Under the pieces are notes generated by a model that worked only from the letters and a program-made list of their open reading frames with translations, was not told the DNA's origin and ran no database searches. A DNA stretch of 18,111 nt from NCBI GenBank assembly GCA_034411955.1, contig DAOUMF010000005.1:1-18111 (forward strand), in the 5' to 3' direction. A program made the translations under genes and the position numbers. This DNA is from DAOUMF01 sp034411955. Its GTDB lineage: Bacteria > Chloroflexota > Dehalococcoidia > SM23-28-2 > RBG-16-64-32. Of the stretch, positions 14,034 to 18,111 are shown piece by piece; positions within the stretch are counted from its first letter, which is position 1; the number at the start of each line of letters is the position of its first letter.

Positions 14034-15032
14034 CTACAAGTCCCGGAACCTAACCAGGCTCTCGAACTCTGTCGTCCCGGCCTCGCACACGTTCTCAGCT
14101 TCTATCCCGGCCTCTTCCGCCGCTGCCACCGGGTTCATCCCGCCCAACAGGATGACACCTATCTTGTCGAGGCCCACCGGGATCTGACAAAGGGGCTCGC
14201 TCGTATCACCGACCCGAACCACCCCGCCGATGCCGGCCGTCTTGAGCTGGGCCAGGATGCTCTCCACCTGTGGCTTGGCGGGGGCAGGCACCTCGCGGAA
14301 GTTCGCCAGTATCTTGCCGGTTCCCGTTGTCGCAGCTTCACGCACCTGGGTCATTTTGGCCTTAATGTATGCCCCGGAGGGGTCCAACGACGTGCCCGCA
14401 TAGTTGATTATCGCCACAAACCTCCGCGGCACAGAATTGCGGACCTCCAGAATTCCTCCGAACTTGGAGTCCATGGGGATGCCCGCCTTGAGCAGGACGC
14501 CGTTTATGACCGCGCTGCAGACAGTAGCGAAACCGATCCTCCCTTCCGGAACCACCACGTCCCCCAGTTTCTCACCCTCAGCAGCTACACCCACCCACTC
14601 GCTGACACAGAGACCGCTGCTGAATGCCTCCTTCATCGCCCCCAGTGCCTTCTTGAACCTGCTCTTGGGGAACAGGGAGGCGTTTATCCCAACCTGGCCA
14701 GAGCGTCGCTGGGGATCGAACGTGGTCTGGTAGGCCAGCAGTGCCAGCCTTTCCACGATGAAGCCGATCTGCTCGCTCGCCAGCGCGCTGTTCAGCTCCT
14801 GCAAACCCTGCGGCGTTATCGTTCTGCCGCCCCGCCCTGCTCGCCGGGTGAAGCCCCGCTCGTCGGCGATCCTGAGGTGGTACCTTACGGTCCGTTCGCT
14901 CAGACGGACGCCGTGGTGCTCCAGTTCGCGGGCGATAGTGATGGAGCCCAGCGGTTCCGAGGACTCGCTCAGCACCTTGAGGATGGCCACCACCTTTCGT
15001 TGGGTCTCAGGATCTTGATCTTGAACGACCAT
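14034..15032 (-). CDS. NrpR-like transcriptional regulator (winged helix plus one NRD/DUF128 domain)
   Basis: A 332-residue regulator. Residues 10-80 form an RNase R-type winged helix (GSITIARELEHH, LSERTVRYHLR, then GRGGRTITPQG). Residues 90-325 match the NRD (DUF128) effector domain of NrpR, the 2-oxoglutarate-responsive nitrogen repressor of methanogens, including GILEVRNSVPRRFVAIINYA and the near-terminal GGMNPVAAAEEAGIE. Only one NRD is present, as in the DNA-binding half of split NrpRI/NrpRII systems; single-chain forms have two. ATG 15032 was chosen because GAGGTG lies nine bases upstream, whereas the earlier GTG/ATG (15044/15041) overlap that site. The targets are unknown: no nif, glnA or amt gene is in the window. 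It shares its orientation with the macroglobulin gene upstream (156 bases away) and converges on the truncated ligase. Confidence 0.82.
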   Translation of the reverse strand: MVVQDQDPETQRKVVAILKVLSESSEPLGSITIARELEHHGVRLSERTVRYHLRIADERGFTRRAGRGGRTITPQGLQELNSALASEQIGFIVERLALLAYQTTFDPQRRSGQVGINASLFPKSRFKKALGAMKEAFSSGLCVSEWVGVAAEGEKLGDVVVPEGRIGFATVCSAVINGVLLKAGIPMDSKFGGILEVRNSVPRRFVAIINYAGTSLDPSGAYIKAKMTQVREAATTGTGKILANFREVPAPAKPQVESILAQLKTAGIGGVVRVGDTSEPLCQIPVGLDKIGVILLGGMNPVAAAEEAGIEAENVCEAGTTEFESLVRFRDL

Positions 15033-15141
15033 GCTACTCATCACCTCGTGACGGCCGCGGCGCTAGGGCGCAGCCGACAGATTTGTCCGCCGTCACTCTA
15101 GCCCTTTTTCGGCGCCAAGGCCAGTGAACGCAGCATGCCCT

Positions 15142-15154
15142 GACCGCAGCGGTC
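15142..15154. promoter_or_regulatory. 13-base palindrome upstream of the NrpR-like gene
   Basis: GACCGC-A-GCGGTC is a perfect inverted repeat with six-base arms, about 110 bases upstream of the regulator start. It could be an autoregulatory site, but GC-rich palindromes arise easily in this DNA, and it does not resemble the GGAA-N6-TTCC operator known from methanogen NrpR. Confidence 0.25.
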
Positions 15155-15168
15155 CGTCTCGGCGAGCA

Positions 15169-15186
15169 CCCGGCTGAAGCGCCGGG
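15169..15186 (-). terminator. Hairpin just after the macroglobulin stop codon
   Basis: On the minus strand, CCCGGC-GCTTCA-GCCGGG begins two bases after the TAG. The stem has six GC pairs and a six-base loop, with no following T-tract. It may attenuate read-through into the regulator gene or protect the mRNA end. Confidence 0.3.
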
Positions 15187-15188
15187 GC

Positions 15189-18111
15189 CTAGTCGCCGCG
15201 AATGGTCAGGGCTTCGCTCACGGTCTCCCCCTTCCACTGGGGGCTGTAATAGGAGTAAGCCTCGGAAGCGGCGCCCTTGCCCCGCACGGGGTAGAGGGCC
15301 TGCACCTGGAACGAGAAGGAGATGGTATCGCCTGGTGCCATGTCCTCGATGTAGAGGATGACCTTGCGGCCGGCGACGTCGTACCGCTTGATCTTCGGCT
15401 TCTCCTGAACGAGGAGGTCCAGCGATTCGCTGACGGGCGCGAAGCCGGTGGGCACCGAGACGTCCAGCACCACCATGCCTGCCTTCATCGGCTCCGGCGG
15501 GTTGAACGTGACGCTAACGTCGACACCCACGATGTCGTTGATGTCCACCTGCGCGGTATCGTAGTCGACCGAGATATCGAAGACGTTGAGGGCTTCCTCG
15601 GGCTGGGGCAGGTTGTAGCGGCGCACGCCCTGGAGGACGGCCTGGCCGTGGCCCTGGGCCTCCACCTGCACCTCGCCGCCGGCGGGCACCTCCACCACCT
15701 GCATCACGTCGAAGTTGTCGGGGGTGATCCGCACTTCTTCGGTGACATCGCCGGCGCGGATGGTGACCGTGAGATCGACATCGGCGGAGGCGAGGGCGGC
15801 GAACTCGGTGAGGGCCTGGAGAGCGACCACGGTGTCCTGGGTGGAGCCGAAGCCGCCGTAGGCGTTGCGTTGGGACACCAGCCACTTGGCGGCGCGCGAG
15901 GCGTTGACCTGGTCGCCGTGCTCTGTGAGCGCCAGGGCTGCGTAGCCGGTGGCCTCGATGTCGGAGCTCTGGGCGATGGGCTCACCGAAGACGGCGGGCT
16001 CACGTGGGCCCGGCTCGAGCAGTGGCTCGGGCCCGTCGCCGCTCCAGTGCAGGCCGTCCTCGTCCTCCTCAGCGGCGGCCATCAGCTTGTCGTGCGCTTC
16101 CTGAGCGCGGGGGCTGTCGCCCAACTCCAGGGCGTAGGTGACGATGGCCAGGGCGTAGGGGTCGTTGATGGCGTCCACGCGGTTCTCCAGGTAGGCGATG
16201 GCCTTGCTGGCGGCGTCGCTCTGGCCCGCCTCCAGCAGGGCGATGGCGACGTAGGCGGTTAGGGCGTCCTTGCCCTGCACGCCGCCCATCAGCTCCTGGT
16301 GAGCCAGGAAGCCCACGGCCTCGAAGGAGCCGTCTGCCTGCTGGTGCTTGGTAATCCAGGTCGCGGCATCCGACAGGACAGCGTCGTCGATGAAGATCAG
16401 GTCTTTGGCCTGGGCGAAGGTCTTGAGGACAAAGGCAGTGAGGAAGAGGCTGCCCTCCGGGTCCTGGTCGCCGAAGGCGGAGAAGCTCCCGTCGGCGCGG
16501 CGGTAGGTCAGCTCCCGCTGGTAGCCCGTGATGAGGAGGGTCTCCGCCTTCGCCTGGATCTCAGGCTTGAGCTGGTTGGTGCCCTTCAGGTACTTGAGGA
16601 TGAAGGCGTCCGGGGCAAACAGGATCATGTTCTGCTCGCCGCAGCCGAAGCGCATCTGGAGGAGCTGATCCCGGCCCTCGATGGTCTGGGTGAGGAAGCT
16701 GCCGGTGAGGGCCACGTAGGCGCGGGCGGAGTCGGCGATCACGTCCTCGGGCAGGGTCATGTCCAGGGAGCGGGAAGCACCGCCGGTCAGGACCGCGTTC
16801 TCGACGTCCTCCCGCTGCACGCCCTCGGGCTCGACGATGAGGCTCTTGATGACTGCGTCGGCGGCGTCGCCGCTGCGGGCGGTAACCTTGACGAGCTGCG
16901 TGCCTACCGTCTTGGGCCGGATCTTGAACTCCACGCCGCCGATGTCGTTCCCGGCCACCGTGACGGACTTGGCGGCGTCGTCCAGGAGGTCGAACCAGGG
17001 CGCGGCCTCCACCTCCACCTGGAACTCCTGCTTCGTGTCCAGGTAATTGTAGAGTGCGATCTTGATCGGGAACTCCTCGCCGCGGATGGCGGAGTAAGGG
17101 AGGTCTGCCTGGAGGAAGAAGGGCTGGAAGACGGGCAGGGCGGTCTCGGAGACGCCCAGTCCCTTGTCCGGGGAGATGGCGACGGCCCGCAGGTCCCAGG
17201 TGGTGATGGAGTCGGGGGCCTGGACGGGCAGCGACGCCCGACCTTCGCCGTCGGTCGTGACCTCCTCCCAGATCCACGTCTCCGGGAAGAACTGGCGGAC
17301 GCGCTGGACCTCGGCGAGAGCCTGGCCGCCGGAGGACGCGTGCTCTTCATCAGCAGCGGGGACGGCGGCCCTCTGGATGGCGTCGCCCTCCTCCAACCCA
17401 CCCATTCCATCGAATTCGAGCCAAGGGCGCTCGATCTCCTTGCCTTCGGGTACCCGCTTGTCGGAGAGAACGATAAGGCCGGCGTCCCCGAACGTCTCCT
17501 CGGCGCCGGGGATGACGATGGGCCCGGGAATGGGCTCGGCCTCGTGCAGCTCGGCCTGCGGCTCCATGTACAGCCGCTCCAGCTCGGCGAACACCTGCTG
17601 AAGGTTGAGCCGGTTCTCGGCCAGGATGAACACGGAGCGGTCGACCGCGACCAGGCCCACCTTAGCCGGGCCCTCCGTCTGCACGTCGACTTGGAGGTCG
17701 TCACCGGGCCGCGCCTCCTCGACGCTAAACGAGGCGGACACCTGGTGGGGGTACTCGCCCTCGACGTCGAAGGGGATGAAGTCAGCCGCGACCTCGCTGG
17801 TGGGCAGGATCTGGTAGACCAGGAGCTTGGCCGACGGTGCCATCACTGGCGTGACGCTGAAGGCGATGTCCGGGGAGTCGCTGGAGCCCGTGAAGACGAC
17901 CCGGTCGCGGGAGACAACCTCGTAGTAGAAGTGACGGGCCTCGGACGTGGACGATACGCGGAAGCTGGCTTTGTCGCCGATGCCGAGGATCGTGGGATCG
18001 AGCTGCTCGACATGAATGAAGTTGCCTGAGGGTGAGTAGCCGGCGGTCACCTCTTCAAAGGCGTAGGCCTCGCCGGAATAGGTGTTAACGTCCATGGTAA
18101 CGGCACCGGCC
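15189..18111 (-). CDS. Alpha-2-macroglobulin / complement-like thioester protein, N-terminus beyond window
   Basis: The visible 973 residues are the central and C-terminal part of an A2M-family protein. Numbering from ATG 18095: macroglobulin domains (1-165); a low-homology bait-like linker (about 175-265) ending in RQFFPETWIWEE; an MG7-type domain (265-365; LPYSAIRGEEFPIK); a CUB-like segment (380-445); the thioester domain (446-740) with MRFGCGEQNM (C485, Q488); the second CUB part with QRNAYGGFGSTQDTVVALQA; and an A2M receptor-binding-type domain (840-965; MVVLDVSVPTGFAPVSESLD). H599 in AHQELMGG sits where complement C3 has its catalytic histidine. C485 is the only cysteine. The frame is open through the right edge and the MG1-MG4 region is missing, so ATG 18095 is internal. 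The family traps proteases or tags targets covalently, in bacteria in the periplasm or at the cell surface; signal peptide not visible. Confidence 0.93.
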   Translation of the reverse strand, partial: AGAVTMDVNTYSGEAYAFEEVTAGYSPSGNFIHVEQLDPTILGIGDKASFRVSSTSEARHFYYEVVSRDRVVFTGSSDSPDIAFSVTPVMAPSAKLLVYQILPTSEVAADFIPFDVEGEYPHQVSASFSVEEARPGDDLQVDVQTEGPAKVGLVAVDRSVFILAENRLNLQQVFAELERLYMEPQAELHEAEPIPGPIVIPGAEETFGDAGLIVLSDKRVPEGKEIERPWLEFDGMGGLEEGDAIQRAAVPAADEEHASSGGQALAEVQRVRQFFPETWIWEEVTTDGEGRASLPVQAPDSITTWDLRAVAISPDKGLGVSETALPVFQPFFLQADLPYSAIRGEEFPIKIALYNYLDTKQEFQVEVEAAPWFDLLDDAAKSVTVAGNDIGGVEFKIRPKTVGTQLVKVTARSGDAADAVIKSLIVEPEGVQREDVENAVLTGGASRSLDMTLPEDVIADSARAYVALTGSFLTQTIEGRDQLLQMRFGCGEQNMILFAPDAFILKYLKGTNQLKPEIQAKAETLLITGYQRELTYRRADGSFSAFGDQDPEGSLFLTAFVLKTFAQAKDLIFIDDAVLSDAATWITKHQQADGSFEAVGFLAHQELMGGVQGKDALTAYVAIALLEAGQSDAASKAIAYLENRVDAINDPYALAIVTYALELGDSPRAQEAHDKLMAAAEEDEDGLHWSGDGPEPLLEPGPREPAVFGEPIAQSSDIEATGYAALALTEHGDQVNASRAAKWLVSQRNAYGGFGSTQDTVVALQALTEFAALASADVDLTVTIRAGDVTEEVRITPDNFDVMQVVEVPAGGEVQVEAQGHGQAVLQGVRRYNLPQPEEALNVFDISVDYDTAQVDINDIVGVDVSVTFNPPEPMKAGMVVLDVSVPTGFAPVSESLDLLVQEKPKIKRYDVAGRKVILYIEDMAPGDTISFSFQVQALYPVRGKGAASEAYSYYSPQWKGETVSEALTIRGD

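Noticed and set aside
14034..15032. Link between NrpR, the DraG-like glycohydrolase and nitrogen fixation
   Set aside because: The families make it tempting, but no nif, draT, amt or gln gene is present, and the glycohydrolase is coupled to a ribokinase instead.
15045..15120. Promoter for the NrpR-like gene around the minus-strand TAGAGT
   Set aside because: No acceptable -35 hexamer at 16-18 bases; the best candidate matched consensus at only three positions.
16299..18029. Long plus-strand open frame opposite the macroglobulin
   Set aside because: A GC-rich antisense shadow dominated by G, L, V, E and D, with no recognisable domain; the minus-strand protein is unambiguous.
18093..18095. 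ATG as true start of the macroglobulin
   Set aside because: The frame stays open to the window edge, no ribosome site precedes it, and homologues have several more domains before this point.

Overview
The window is GC-rich, gene-dense bacterial DNA with short intergenic gaps, many four-base start/stop overlaps and some GTG/TTG starts. It has no rRNA, tRNA, CRISPR array or recognisable transposase. The gene mix is an F420-type luciferase-like oxidoreductase, several zinc alcohol dehydrogenases, an enolase-superfamily dehydratase or racemase, a CrtI-like flavoprotein, a molybdopterin oxidoreductase tail, an ADP-forming acyl-CoA synthetase subunit and an NrpR-type regulator. This suggests an uncultivated Chloroflexota of the Dehalococcoidia/SAR202 kind, but that is inference from gene content, not a phylogenetic result.

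Layout. Bases 1-155 hold the C-terminal tail of a plus-strand gene, probably a molybdopterin oxidoreductase. From 8423 down to 254 there is a long minus-strand run: LLM/F420 oxidoreductase, zinc dehydrogenase ADH3, a possible 81-codon small gene, zinc dehydrogenase ADH2, enolase-superfamily enzyme, zinc dehydrogenase ADH1, CrtI-like flavoprotein and metallo-beta-lactamase-fold hydrolase. ADH1 and ADH2 are recent duplicates that flank the enolase gene. The last two genes seem to have their own promoter. A divergent region at 8424-8564 carries a perfect AT-rich palindrome lying on the predicted -10 box of a plus-strand inositol-dehydrogenase-like gene (8565-9578).

Next, a minus-strand orphan alpha subunit of an NDP-forming acyl-CoA synthetase (9589-11013) has a promoter placed as expected for leaderless transcription. 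Divergent from it is a plus-strand cluster: ADP-ribosylglycohydrolase, ribokinase, MaoC hydratase and the broken N-terminus of an AMP-forming acyl-CoA ligase. A GC hairpin at 14011-14025 separates this cluster from a convergent NrpR-like regulator (14034-15032). The right end (15189-18111) is most of a large alpha-2-macroglobulin/complement-like protein running off the window.

How the genes may work together. The left half reads as a catabolic island in which an acid sugar or related polyol is dehydrated or racemised by the enolase-family enzyme and oxidised by the surrounding dehydrogenases. No substrate can be assigned from sequence. The ADP-ribosylglycohydrolase/ribokinase pair could release and phosphorylate ribose. 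The most striking gene is the macroglobulin. It keeps metazoan-style landmarks: the GCGEQN thioester, an HQE catalytic-type histidine as in complement C3, a bait-like linker before FPETWIWE and a receptor-binding-type C-terminus. It has only one cysteine in the visible 973 residues.
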